A DNA stretch of 64,000 nt, taken from Cacajao melanocephalus (lineage: Eukaryota; Chordata; Mammalia; Primates; Pitheciidae). The stretch covers positions 17,357-81,356 of the forward strand of contig CAUYLG010076722.1 of assembly GCA_963573385.1 (NCBI GenBank), written 5' to 3'. The position numbers were made by a program, and so were the translations under genes. Shown in pieces: positions 1 through 11,145 of this stretch. Positions within the stretch are counted from its first letter, which is position 1; the number at the start of each line of letters is the position of its first letter. Under the pieces are notes generated by a model. That model was not told the DNA's origin. It saw nothing but the letters and a program-made list of their open reading frames with translations, and did not search any database.

Positions 1-534
1 ATCAGTAGGGAAAAGCTGACCTCGTCAATAAACTGTTGAATGGTAGCCATTTGGAAAAAATCTGAATCAATGTCTTTTCCTCCATTGATATAAATTCCAA
101 AGAAAGCAAATGGGGAAAAAAGTGCTACAAGAAAATATGGAAGAATTTTTATACAAACTCAGAAAACAGAAGAGATTTCAAGAGAAGATTCAAACAAAAA
201 AGTGACAGAGGGAGAAGATGGATGAATCTGCCTTTGAAGATCGTATTTAAAAATAATAGAAATCATAAGATATCATAAGTCAAAAACTAGAAAAAGATTG
301 AAATTCACAACACTAATTTCTCGTTTCATTTAGCAACATATTTTAGAAATTCAACTACTCCAGTAGTAGTCATAATTGTAATAGCAGTAGTATTCAGTGA
401 AGAATAAGTTACAGGCACTGTTAAAGGGTTTACACACAATTTTTTAAATGCTCAAAGAACTCTATGAAAAAATTACTAAAAGTAACTTTCAGGTGAAAGT
501 CATATGTAGATTGTGCTAATATTTGCGTAAAAAA
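1..534. other. AT-rich unique intron sequence
   Basis: I see no recognisable gene, RNA or repeat here beyond short purine-rich runs and a TAG/GTA-rich patch near 360-395. Confidence 0.5.
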
Positions 535-780
535 GATGTGTGGGACAAAATTTCAGTTAAATAGGAATAAGTTGAAGAGAGATATAACATGGTGACTATA
601 GTTAAAAAAATATATTGTATTCTTAAAAATGCACAGAGGGTAGATAAATGTTCCTCACCATGGAAAATGATGACTATGTGAGGTAATGCATATGTTAACT
701 AGCTAGATTTAATCATTCCACATTTATATACTTCAAAATATCATGTTGTATACAATAAATACAATTTTATGTCAATGTAA
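535..780 (+). mobile_element. L1MA-type LINE-1 3' end fragment
   Basis: The text runs 'acaaaatttcagttaaatag', 'catggtgactatag', 'gtgaggtaatgcatatgtta' and then 'tcaaaatatcatgttgta', in the order found in the 3' UTR of older L1MA/L1MB elements. It is on the plus strand, antisense to DOK6, and is 5' truncated with no ORF2 coding part. The subfamily call is from memory of the consensus. Confidence 0.7.
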
Positions 781-974
781 ATGTGCATGGGAAGAAATTA
801 TATGCATCTTTGCATGTATGTACACTAAACTCTGGAAGAATGTACAAAAACTACCAACAGTGCTATTTACTGGGGCAAAGTGAAACAGATGGCATATAAG
901 TATGGAAGCAACGTTTTCACTAATACCTTTTTACATAAATGGTAAACAAAGTAAGGAAATGTTATAGATATGAA

Positions 975-1130
975 TTTTTTTTCCATAAAGACAAAGTCGT
1001 ACTCTATTGCCCAGGCTGGAGTGCAGAGGCATGCTTTATAGCTCATGCAGCCTTGAACTCCTGGATTCAAGCAGTCTGTCCACCTCAGCCTCCTGAGTAG
1101 CTGGGACTACAGGCTCACAACACCATGCTC
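975..1130 (-). mobile_element. Truncated Alu (right monomer), minus orientation
   Basis: A T-run is followed by the reverse complement of an Alu 3' half ('ttgcccaggctggagtgcag', then 'gcctcctgagtagctgggac'). The left monomer is missing. Divergence and the 'tcctggattcaagcagtctg' variant suggest an old AluJ. It abuts the CT-rich tract of the next element directly. Confidence 0.85.
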
Positions 1131-1135
1131 CCCGC

Positions 1136-1262
1136 CCCATCTCTCTCTCTCTGTCTCTCTCTCTCTCTCCCCCTCCCCCCTCCCCTCTGTCCCCCTCTCC
1201 CCCTCTCCCCCTGTCCCCCTCTCCCCCTCTACCCCTTTCCCTGTCTCCCTCTCTCCCTCCTG
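1136..1262. repeat. Polypyrimidine CT/C5 microsatellite
   Basis: An uninterrupted pyrimidine tract of CT repeats passes into CCCCCTCT/CCCCCTGT units. On the minus strand (the DOK6 sense strand) it reads as many runs of 4-6 G separated by AGA or ACA. It probably grew from the CT-rich patch normal in MST/THE1 LTRs, because the 3' part of such an LTR follows. Confidence 0.9.
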
Positions 1263-1438
1263 CTCCGTCATGGTAAGACGTGCTTGCTTCCTCTTCGGCC
1301 ATGATTGTAAGTTTCCAGAGGCCTCCCAGCTATGTTTTCTGTTAAGCCTGTTAAGAACTGTGAGTCAAGTAAACCTCTTTTCTTCATGAATTACTCAGTC
1401 TCAGTTCTTCATAGCAGTGTGAGAACGGACTAATACAC
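1263..1438 (+). mobile_element. MaLR (MST/THE1-type) LTR, 3' part
   Basis: The order 'ggtaagacgtgcttgcttcc', 'catgattgtaagtttcc', 'aactgtgagtcaagtaaacc' (polyadenylation region) and 'gtgagaacggactaatacac' is the 3' half of an MST/THE1 MaLR LTR. The 5' half is absent, replaced by the CT tract and the half-Alu. It is a non-coding relic on the plus strand, antisense to DOK6. Confidence 0.8.
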
Positions 1439-2685
1439 ATGCCTACAAGGAAATCTTGGTTTTAGTCTGGGCTCTGCTGCCGATTAGCTTTGTGAAATGC
1501 CACTTGGCCCTCTCTAAAATTAAACTTTCAAATGAAAGAGTTAACATAAACCATCTCTAAGACAGACATTTGTGCCCAAACTCCACCAATTCTTCCGCCT
1601 GTGTACTCGGTGATGGCACAATTATAGTCATGTTAGTTAAAATCTATCTTCTCACATATTTTCAAAGTTTTCATTTTATATTATTCTTTTTTAAATTTAA
1701 CTCAATAAGATGACTAATTGAGTCTCTCTTGAACATCTGGAGTTTGGCTTTAGTAAATCTTTGAAAATATATACATACAAGATGCTCTTCTAGTTACCTT
1801 ACTTTATGCCTCAGAAATTCAGAATCAAAACACCCACCATGTGAAGATGTCATGTAAGTCATAAGACTTTAATTACAATTATTACCATTATCCTTATTAT
1901 ATGGTTATATGTTAACGAGGATTTAGTGGGAAAAAAATTAAAAAGATGACTTTATATTTGCCCTGTATATATATCTCATGGAGGCTTTATTGTAAACATA
2001 TCAGATATTCCCTGACAATTAGGAATTTTAACATTTTTAACTCCCAATGTCAATCACGAAAAGCACTCAGAGTACTCCTTAAATATTTGTTGGTGAAAGC
2101 GAATGAAAATTATCAATATAGTGGCTACATGAAAAGTATTGATTTTATAGTTTCTGATAGGGAAAAAAAGCACAACAAAATATAAAAGAAACATTGTTTT
2201 TGAAAAATGGTCCCTTGGTGCTACTGTACTCTTCCAAATGGAGCAGATAAAACAGTTAAAAGAAATACAGAGAAGTGATATGTTCTTATGTTTCCAGCTG
2301 GCATAGACTTCTTCTATTTTAAACTTGTTTGAAGGCATCTGTGTGTATCGCATGGAACAGCTACTGATCTATACTCACACCTATTCTTGTGGTGAAGAGC
2401 TAATAACAAAAGAAGACAAGTAGAAACTTGAGTTCTGTCATTTAAGAAGTATACTTTCCTTTTAACAAGAATTTGACTGCCATGCTACGATTGGGACAGT
2501 TTTTAGTCTGTCCCAAATTTTGTTAGTATTTAGTCTCTAAATATTAGTATTTACTATTAGAGAAGAGTTATGCTTTTTTTCACCATTTTGAGGGGAACCT
2601 AAAAAGAATTCTATTTCTTCAGAGCTAAAAGAGTATGTATTCAGGCCTTAAAATTATATTTTTATTCTCTTTTGCTTTAAATATA
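1439..2685. other. Unique intron sequence, nothing recognised
   Basis: AT-rich sequence without a repeat I can name. Two open frames of 79 and 99 codons overlap on opposite strands around 1946-2353; neither resembles a known protein and there are no splice or promoter signals to support them. Confidence 0.5.
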
Positions 2686-2862
2686 GTTAAGATACTTTTT
2701 TTTTGAAAGAAAAAGAAAAGAAAGAGTGAAAGAAAGAAAAAAAAGAATGTAAGAGAGAGAAGAGGAAGAGAAAGAGGGAGAGAGAACAGGATTCTTGTTC
2801 TATTGCCCAGGCTAGAATGCAGTCTAAAAATAGGTATTAAAAACCTTGTTAAGATACTTTTT
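2686..2862 (-). mobile_element. Small L1-mobilised retroinsertion with 15-bp TSD (copy A)
   Basis: The 15-bp sequence gttaagatacttttt occurs at 2686-2700 and again at 2848-2862, bracketing 147 bp (2701-2847). Read on the minus strand, the target site is TT|AAAA (flank CATGATT, then AAAAAGTATC), the insert ends in a short A tail, and its body holds the last ~35 bases of an Alu (GACTGCATTCTAGCCTGGGC) followed by a CT-rich run instead of an Alu A tail. That is the signature of L1-driven target-primed insertion of a non-standard transcript. A near-identical copy sits at 63810-64000. I do not recognise the source; it could be an orphan L1 3' transduction or a piece of a processed transcript. Confidence 0.85.
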
Positions 2863-3473
2863 AATCATGTGAAAGACCCTTTCAGCATTTGACTATAGAA
2901 GAAAGACAAAGTCTTATAGCCAAATAGAAAATAAATACAAGACTGGATTTGATTTTATATTGACTAAGGCTTGACTTTTCTTCTCAGGTTATATTTATCC
3001 ATTTTGTCAACATATTTTTGGACACCACTCACTTGTCTACTTGTCAGGCACTGTATTAGATTTTAGATTTTCAGAGATAAACATATTACTTTTTTCAATG
3101 GAAGATGTAATATTTTTTTAAATCATATTTTAAAAACTGTAAGTAATCACCATTATTATGAATTACATTTGTTCTCACATATACGCATTTAACTTTTTAT
3201 TTAAAAACTCCGAGTAGATGATTATATAAACTTCTATGGGTATTAAGAAGTTTTGAATTGATTATCCTTACTGTGTTATAGTTTTCTCTACAGATTACTG
3301 ATAGAGCACTACTTTTTTTAAAAATTGGCATTATCAAAACAAGCTACCCAGTAAAACAACAAAACACCAATCATTCTAAGAAACTCATGGCAAATACCGA
3401 CTGGTATTATAAAAGATGTAGGCATACGTTTGATCTACTGATTTTTAAAATTTTTAACATTTTATTTTCATGT
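2863..3473. other. Unique intron sequence with a weak L2-like patch
   Basis: About 2998-3080 loosely follows the antisense L2 3' end ('cttgtcaggcactgtattag' resembles the usual 'gtgccaggcactgtgctag'). The rest is AT-rich and unassigned. Confidence 0.4.
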
Positions 3474-3600
3474 ATTTATTTATTATAGAGCTGGGGCCTC
3501 TCTTGCTCAGACTGGCTTCAAACTCCTGGGCTTAGGAGATTCTCTCACCTTGGCCTCCCAAACTGCTGAGATTACACGTGTTTATCACATTCTGCCTAAG
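3474..3600 (-). mobile_element. Alu monomer (FLAM/old AluJ left arm), minus orientation
   Basis: The stretch 'agactggcttcaaactcctg', 'accttggcctcccaaactgc', 'gagattacacgtgtttatca' is the reverse complement of an Alu left arm. No right arm is present, and the divergence is high, consistent with a free left monomer or an old truncated AluJ. Confidence 0.75.
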
Positions 3601-5659
3601 TTAACAATTTTTAATTTGTTTTGAAACAGAAATTAAAATTTACTGAAATGAACATGAATCTATGTAAGTTTTAAACCTTAAAGAATTTCAAATGCAATTG
3701 CCTAGATGTTTTATAATTTCAAATGTAATCATTTCAGCTGAGTAGATTTTCAAACTTAAATTTTTAACTTCATTTTAACACATTAAATTGTATTTCTTAA
3801 AATAATTTTCATCAAAAAAGTCAGTGAATAGTTTGAATTATCTTCAATGCAGAAGCTAAGAAATGGAGTAAATATCTCCCTATCAAAAATAAAAGTATCA
3901 GTTTATATTGTTCCTTGATATTTTTGGTCTTCTCAGCTATACAATGTTAGGCTCATCATGGTTCATACTAATGAATTCTAGTTAAGGAATGGACCAATCA
4001 CTTCTGTTTCTCTTGCTGAATTAAGCATAAATCTGTATTATAGTACTTCTAATATCTCATTACCTTTATTTTTACAGAGTTTTTCCCAACTACACTTATT
4101 CCGTGAAAATACAAGTAGATAGGAAGGAAAAGAAAACAGAATAAAATCTATAAAGGTTGGCAACTCAGTCCACAAAGGGGATGCTGGTGTTTGAGGTAGG
4201 GTGGTGGATTTCCACCCAGGATCCTGTAGAAGTCAGAGCAGACTGCTTGGTGGCTGCAAAAACAGGAACATTCCTAATTGTTTTGGCTTTTTACTTGTTT
4301 GTATCTCTTACTCTTACATAGTGTATCTTTCCCTATTGATTATCTTCCCTCTTTTCCTTCCATATTGATTTATCCTTTCTCTAAGCTTTCTGAAAAACCT
4401 TATCACATTTGTTCTTCCCATCATCTTAACATGTATTTATTTTATTCTCATTTCTTCCTATGATTTCCTTCTTTGACTTTTAAGGAGTCTTCTTTTTGAA
4501 AGCCTTTATTAGATTTTGCCATGAAACTTTTAGAGCCGTTCCATGTTCTTAAATTTGAGGATAACATGTATTTTTTACCTGTGTTCTGATTTGTTTGCTT
4601 CATAGCCCCCATTTTTACATTTTTATTTGCCCTCACATTTGGAGGCATATATCCAGATTTGGTATTTGAACAGATTGTATGTGGGAATTTCCCTTGGCTG
4701 AGTGTATTTTTCACTTCAATGACGGCCAATTCCTCTTCTTCGGTTGGTTGGAGTCTCAACCAACATGCACAGAGTTGCTCCTAATCCTCATTTCTTACTG
4801 GTGCCCATCTACCTCATTTTGGGAATGGAACTGAAATAGTTTCCTACCTCCTATTAGACTTTGATTCTAACTGTGAAAGAAAAAATAGTAAAGTCTGGTC
4901 AAGCCTATCTCAGTTAATGTTTTGAAAATAAAACCTTTCCTTTTTGCTAAAAAGGCAGACATCTTGCTTGAAAACAATTGGGACAGATAAAATGAAGGAA
5001 AAATAATTTCTTAATTTATGCTAAATTCAGGTAATGGTAAAAAAGCAGAAACAATAGAAAACTAGAGTCATAGAACAGAATTGAGGGAAAAAAAAAGCCA
5101 GATTTAATTTACAAAACACAGAATCTTTGGTTGAAGTGAATCAACCTGTGTTTAGTATTTTTGCTATTGTGTCAACTTATGAAATTTCACTGTGTTCTAG
5201 AGTTCTCTATCATTGGTCAACTTTTCATCCTTCTATACATACTGTTTTCCTGGTTACTGCTATTCACAATTATCAGTTTAACTACCACTGCTTGCTGATG
5301 GGAGATTCTTCGGAGTTTCTAAGCCTTATCCCTAACTATGTAGTATCTTAAAAGTAACTGAAATAAAAAAGATCAAAAACTAGCTTTACATCAAGTCTGA
5401 TTCCTTCCATTTAATTTTATAAATTAATGAATTTTTTTCTCATTTCCCAAGGAAAAGATGTAGGAATCATCATAAATGCTGTTTTCTGTTACTGAGTCTC
5501 AGCTTCTGCCTCACTCCAGGCACAGAAATCTACACTCCAGCCTTTCCTAAACCATCTGGCATTCTCTTAATGCACATGTGTCTTTGCTCCTACTGTTCCC
5601 TGTGTCAGGAATCCTACTTCAGTCCTTTTTCACCTTTGATTTCATCCTCTCATACTCAA
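3601..5659. other. AT-rich unique intron sequence
   Basis: No named repeat recognised. An open frame of 103 codons on the minus strand (4759-4448) opens at a TTG codon, not ATG, and matches nothing I know. Confidence 0.5.
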
Positions 5660-5800
5660 ATATATATATCACACATATACATACATGTATGTGTATGTAT
5701 TATATATGTATGTACATGTATATATGTGTGTATGTATGCATGTGTATATGTGTGTATATATGTGTATATATGTATGTGTATAATATATGTATATGTATAT
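5660..5800. repeat. TATG/TG/TA alternating purine-pyrimidine microsatellite
   Basis: About 140 bp of almost pure alternating pyrimidine-purine sequence (mixed TATG, TGTA, TG and TA units, with one 'gtatgcatgtg' self-complementary patch). Overlapping frames of 85 and 113 codons across it are Tyr/Ile/Cys/Val-rich low-complexity translations, not genes. Confidence 0.9.
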
Positions 5801-7592
5801 TGGTCTGTTTCTCTAGAGGTTTCCTAACTAACACAGCATGTATATCTTTGTCTTCTGACTTCTCCAGCCCTCCTCTGAGCCCATGGAAATCTGATCGTGA
5901 CCCTGGGGAGTTTATATGAGGGATGGGTAGGATGAGTGGGATGCACTGCAGGTGCTGTCCTTGTCACAAAAATCATGGTGGTGCTTGAAAGATCAAAGAA
6001 TAGAAAAAGATGTATATTAAATGAAGACTTTTCTTCTGTTCTCATGTTTGCATCACTACAGACATTGCTCTTCAAGTTCTCTTTCTCCTGAGATCCAGGT
6101 AGATGTTCACTCCTTGAGCCAGCTTGTAGTTGAGATGATAAGAAAAAAACTGCCCAGTAGATCCAAGGAGGCCTTTCTTTTTCCACAAACAGCTGTAGAC
6201 ACAGCAGGACTTGGGTAAAGGGGACAGGGAATTACTGTAGTGCAATGGATTTTCTTTTTTTTTTTTTTTTTTTAGTATGCTAGGGACTTTTCTCCACTGA
6301 GAAATTATTGTGGACATTTTCCCCTAATCTACCAAGGACTTTTATTTGCCATGGAAAGTATTATTAAAGGAAAAGAAATAGGAAGTCAACCTTTTGTTTC
6401 TGAGATTCAGAGGAAGATTTGAGTACTAGCCAGGCCGACTTTGATGGATTTGTAAAAGCCAAATCTAGATGATTAAGTCAGCTTTGCTATAAATCAGAGC
6501 TAGAGGGAGATTACAACATGATTTAAGAGGCAGCCTTGTTCCATCTGGACCTGGGTGATGGCAGGGGAAGGCGGGGAGTTAGAAGCATTGGGTGAGACTT
6601 GTATATCCTGAAGTCTCCTCTTATCTGAGTGAAAATTCTGGAGAATGCAGGCATGTGAAATAAATTCATCTCTAGATAGGTGGGCTAAAGGATACACTCC
6701 TGACCTCCCCAGTGCCTAAGTCTGGCTGCAGGGCACCCAAAAATTCCACTGTGGAGGACTGGAGTCAAAGAGCAGGGTGTGAGAACTCCAGGATTGAGGA
6801 AACAGGCCAGAATCTCAGGGGTTTCAGTGGAGAGTGACAGCACATCCCTGCCAAGCCCAAATGAGATCAGTCATATTTATTACAGCAGATGACAGCCTGG
6901 AACAGAGCAGACCAGATGATGCTTGAATCTAGGGTTCCTTTTATTCATAAGATCATGTAAGATTTTTGTGTGCTTAAACATCAAACTACATAAAACTGGG
7001 AAGACAGGGCAGAAAATAGTATCACACCAAGGTGAGTCATCTGAAAGGGGTGATTTAAAATGGCAAGTTATAATTATCCCCTTCCAGTGACAACGGGTTC
7101 CTCAGAAATACTCAATAAGAAACAAAAATTTTATACTTTCTTAACTGAATCAAGTTGTGTTAAATTCTTGAGCCTTTACAGTTGTAAAGCATCTGCAATT
7201 TCAAAGAGTAAAATTTTCACTCCCTTGTCTATGAAAATTAATTAGCAAAGGTTTTCATTTATTGTGGATTCACATTTCTATAGTCATCAGGTCAGATTTA
7301 TAGTCTCTCCCTAAATTTGGGGAAAAAGTATTTTTTCTAAGTTTCTGCCCAGACATCTTTCTAATTATTTCACTACATCCTTCCTGGCTTCTACAGTGAA
7401 TGAGGGGTGTGGAATGAACGGAATATATTTTATTGTGATTCACATTATCACTAAAGAGGCTCCTTCCATTGTCGGAAAGCCACACACACAAAGCCAAAAT
7501 TAAAAATGTATTCTTAAATGTTGAGCATATAGGATCATATGTGCTAGAACAGGTTCTAATGACTTAGATTTCAGCCACTTCAAAAAAAAGTT
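5801..7592. other. Unique intron sequence; poly-T at about 6253-6272
   Basis: Mixed composition. A 20-base T run lies at about 6253-6272 without an attached Alu. A locally GC-richer stretch (6500-6950) has no repeat I recognise. Nothing here looks coding. Confidence 0.5.
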
Positions 7593-8282
<690 letters not shown>

Positions 8283-9050
8283 GTCCAACAGTAAAAACAA
8301 TAAAGCAAGTTCACTAGGGCAAGGCATATTTAGGCATTGGAATCCTTTCTGCTGTGGTCATTCACACAGGACATTAAAAGAGTTTGAATTTGGAGGCTAA
8401 CCGTATTCTCCCATGTGAGATTAATGCTTAACCGGAAACTGGAGGAACGATATGGGGTGAGAAAGAGAGAGTAGCAAATAAAAGGTTAAAGAACAAAAAG
8501 ATGAATGGGAAAGGTCAGTAGTCAAATGGTGACAAAAATCAACAAGGATTGAGTCCAGAGTGATTATTCAAATGAGCATTATTCAGTGCACAAGTTAGTT
8601 ACAATCTGAAGACAGAAAAAGGCCAAAGGAAGCAAGAAAGGGGAAATCAAATTTATAAAAACTGTTTACGAAGTCTCATCCTCATGAGATATTCTAGACA
8701 TCCCTCTCTCCAACCTGCCCATACTTCTGGCTGGGTGTACCGACTGCATTTCCCTGATAACGTAAGCTGCTGGCTGGTGAGACAATCAAATTCTCCCTGC
8801 TGACTGACTTCACCTACAAGACACACGAGTAACCACTGGTGAGAGAAGTTCAGTTGTGAAAGAGAAGCAAAGGAAGGTGATGGGTCCCTAGTGAGGGTGA
8901 ACAGCCTCTTTCTCCATTGGTAGCGCTCCATTTGGTGTTGCCTGATGCAAGACACGCTTTATTTCAGATGTTCAGACTTCACAGCCTTCTGATAATGCTT
9001 AGATGAATGCTTAGCTGGAAACTGGAGGAGACTGAGTCTTTATTTTTAAT
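8283..9050. other. Unique intron sequence with a repeated 24-mer
   Basis: No named repeat. A 24-bp motif at 8423-8446 recurs with two changes at 9006-9029. An open frame of 100 codons on the minus strand (8955-8653) has no family resemblance. Confidence 0.45.
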
Positions 9051-9060
9051 ACACTTCAGG

Positions 9061-9367
9061 GCCAGGCGGGGTGGTTCATGCCTGTAATCCCAGCACTTTG
9101 GGAGGCCGAGGCCGGCGGATCACCTGAGGTCAGGAGTTTGAGATCAGCTTGGCCAACACGGTGAAATCCCATCTCTACTAAAAATACAAAAATTAGTTGG
9201 ATGTGGTGGCTCATGCCTATAATCTCAGCTACTTGGGGGGTTGAGGCATGAGAATCATTTTAACCCGGGAGGCGGAGGCTGCAGTGAGTGGAGATCGCGC
9301 CACTGCACTCTAGCCACGGCGACAGCGAGACTGTCTCAGTAAATACATAGATATTTAAAAAATAAAC
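9061..9367 (+). mobile_element. Full-length AluS with TSD
   Basis: It runs from 'gccaggcggggtggttcatg' to 'gacagcgagactgtctcagt' and an A-rich tail. acacttcagg (9051-9060) and acactttagg (9368-9377) form the target-site duplication with one difference. Confidence 0.93.
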
Positions 9368-9377
9368 ACACTTTAGG

Positions 9378-10930
9378 TAATTTCTGCATATTTAAGTTTC
9401 AAACTACTACTTTGAGAGCAAGCCCAGGGCAGCTTCCTGTTCTATTGAACATGAGGAGAGAACCAGGGGCCGCAGAAAGCCTTCTCACAGGGCCCCGTTC
9501 TCATTAGCTTGTTTCTCATTCAACAAACGTTTATTCCTCACTCACTGCATGCAAGGCACTCTGCCCAGCCAAATATGTGACTGCAGGCTGACGGGTGGTG
9601 ATTGGGAAAGCTGCCCAAATGAGTAAGATTCTGACGCTTCTTTGGAGTAGTTTATCCTCTGTCTACCACCTCCAGATCACCACGTCTCCATGACTGGACC
9701 CAAATAAAGTTATTTCATATTTCCAAAAATACCTTCAGTTATTAACACCTTCAAGAGAATTCAGGGGCTCTCGGTAGAAATCAATGAATCATGTACATAA
9801 CAGAACTATTTATACCAGACAGAGTTTTGGTTTTCTGGAAAGGGTAATTTCAGGTATTTAGAAGTAAGAGCCATTACAATGTTGCTTTTACAAGCCACTG
9901 GGCTTCCGTGACAATATCGGAGTCCTGGTGGGCCAGGAGAAGGAAAGGAAGCAGCGCTCATCAGTAGCAGACAATAGGAACTTTGTACTCCATTTAATTT
10001 TGGAGAGAGCTGGTCTAAGTGCCTCAGGTAGGTATTTTAACAACTGGATCCTCTCTGGACTCTTCAAACACCTCCTTCTTGAGTAGCGACTTAAGATGAG
10101 GGAGAAGACAGAATGAGCTGGCTGCCTCACTCCCTCTCTAGCTACCGTCCCAGTTTGAGATGAAACTCTGTGGAAGTATAAAGGTGGTGGGAACTTACTG
10201 GAATCTCTTCTACTTTTCTCAACTCAGCACCAACTGTTATAAAGAATTAGACAAAAATGCCATAAGGAAAGCAGTTGAGAGAAATTTACTCTTTTATTCT
10301 TGAAACCTAATGGGAATTCAAGCAGTATATATTTTATTTTTCTTAATGGACAAAGCCCTTGGCTGCATATTGTAAATACCTATCATGGCATGGATCAAAG
10401 CAATCTTAGTAAAAAATATTTCTTTCAGCTTTACTAGTTGTTAAAACTCCATGAAATGCTCATTTTCAATGCTGTCTTCTCTATGACCAAAAGATTGTGC
10501 TAAGCAATATCTAAAGTAATATCTATAGGATTTCATTTGTTACCGTATGTAAGGATGAATTATAGAAACTCCATCATATAAAGTTTTGTATTGCTCTGTT
10601 GTCTATCATTTTAAGTGCTTGAGTGATAAAATTATCTTATATAATTCCTGCTGTCTTTTCCATCCAGGGACTGATGACACATTTCAGTTCCCAATGATAA
10701 CCCCTCTCGCTGTTTTCATTAAGCATTCTTACATATTGAAAGGGAGATGTAATTAGCAGGGTAGAAAACGAGAGAATTAAAAAGCAAATCTCCTGTGTTT
10801 CTTTTCAATTAGTATTGTGTTAAAGAAGGTAAGGTTTTGAGACCAGGCTTATGATGTTGCGCTGTGCTAGGCTGCACAGGGCAGTAGAAAGGATACCCTG
10901 CAAAGTTCAAACACTGCCTTCTGAAGGCAG
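9378..10930. other. Intron sequence with an L2-like fragment
   Basis: About 9518-9572 ('cattcaacaaacgtttattc', then 'gcatgcaaggcactctgccc') matches the antisense L2/MIR3 3' end. The rest is unassigned AT-rich sequence. The 80-codon minus-strand frame at 10130-9888 is unsupported. Confidence 0.45.
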
Positions 10931-11145
10931 GTGGCATCCTGGGGAAACATACTGATGAGGAGCCGAAGGACCTGGGCTCAGCTTGGATGCCTTGGAAAAG
11001 TCATCTGACCCCCAAGTCTGTGGCTGTTCATCTCTCAAACTATTTACCTTTCACACCTCAGAGGGCTGCTATGAGGATCAAAATATGAATACATTTTGAA
11101 CACTGTCAGGCACTGTGAAATAAAAGCTATTATCAGTGTGATTGT
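10931..11145 (+). mobile_element. MIR SINE relic
   Basis: The order 'gacctgggctcagcttggat', 'cttggaaaagtcatctgacc', 'gagggctgctatgaggatca' and 'ggcactgtgaaataaaagc' matches a MIR in plus orientation, with heavy divergence expected of a pre-primate SINE. Confidence 0.7.

Noticed and set aside
4448..4759. 103-codon lysine-rich frame on the minus strand, considered as a processed pseudogene
   Set aside because: Opens at TTG, no recognisable parent gene, no A tail or target-site duplication seen around it.
5570..5919. 85- and 113-codon Cys/Tyr/Ile-rich frames
   Set aside because: Two overlapping frames of the same TATG/TG microsatellite, as expected from repeat sequence.
10921..10940. AGGTGGCA motif considered as a CTCF site
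   Set aside because: The left half of the CTCF consensus is missing; a single short match is expected by chance.
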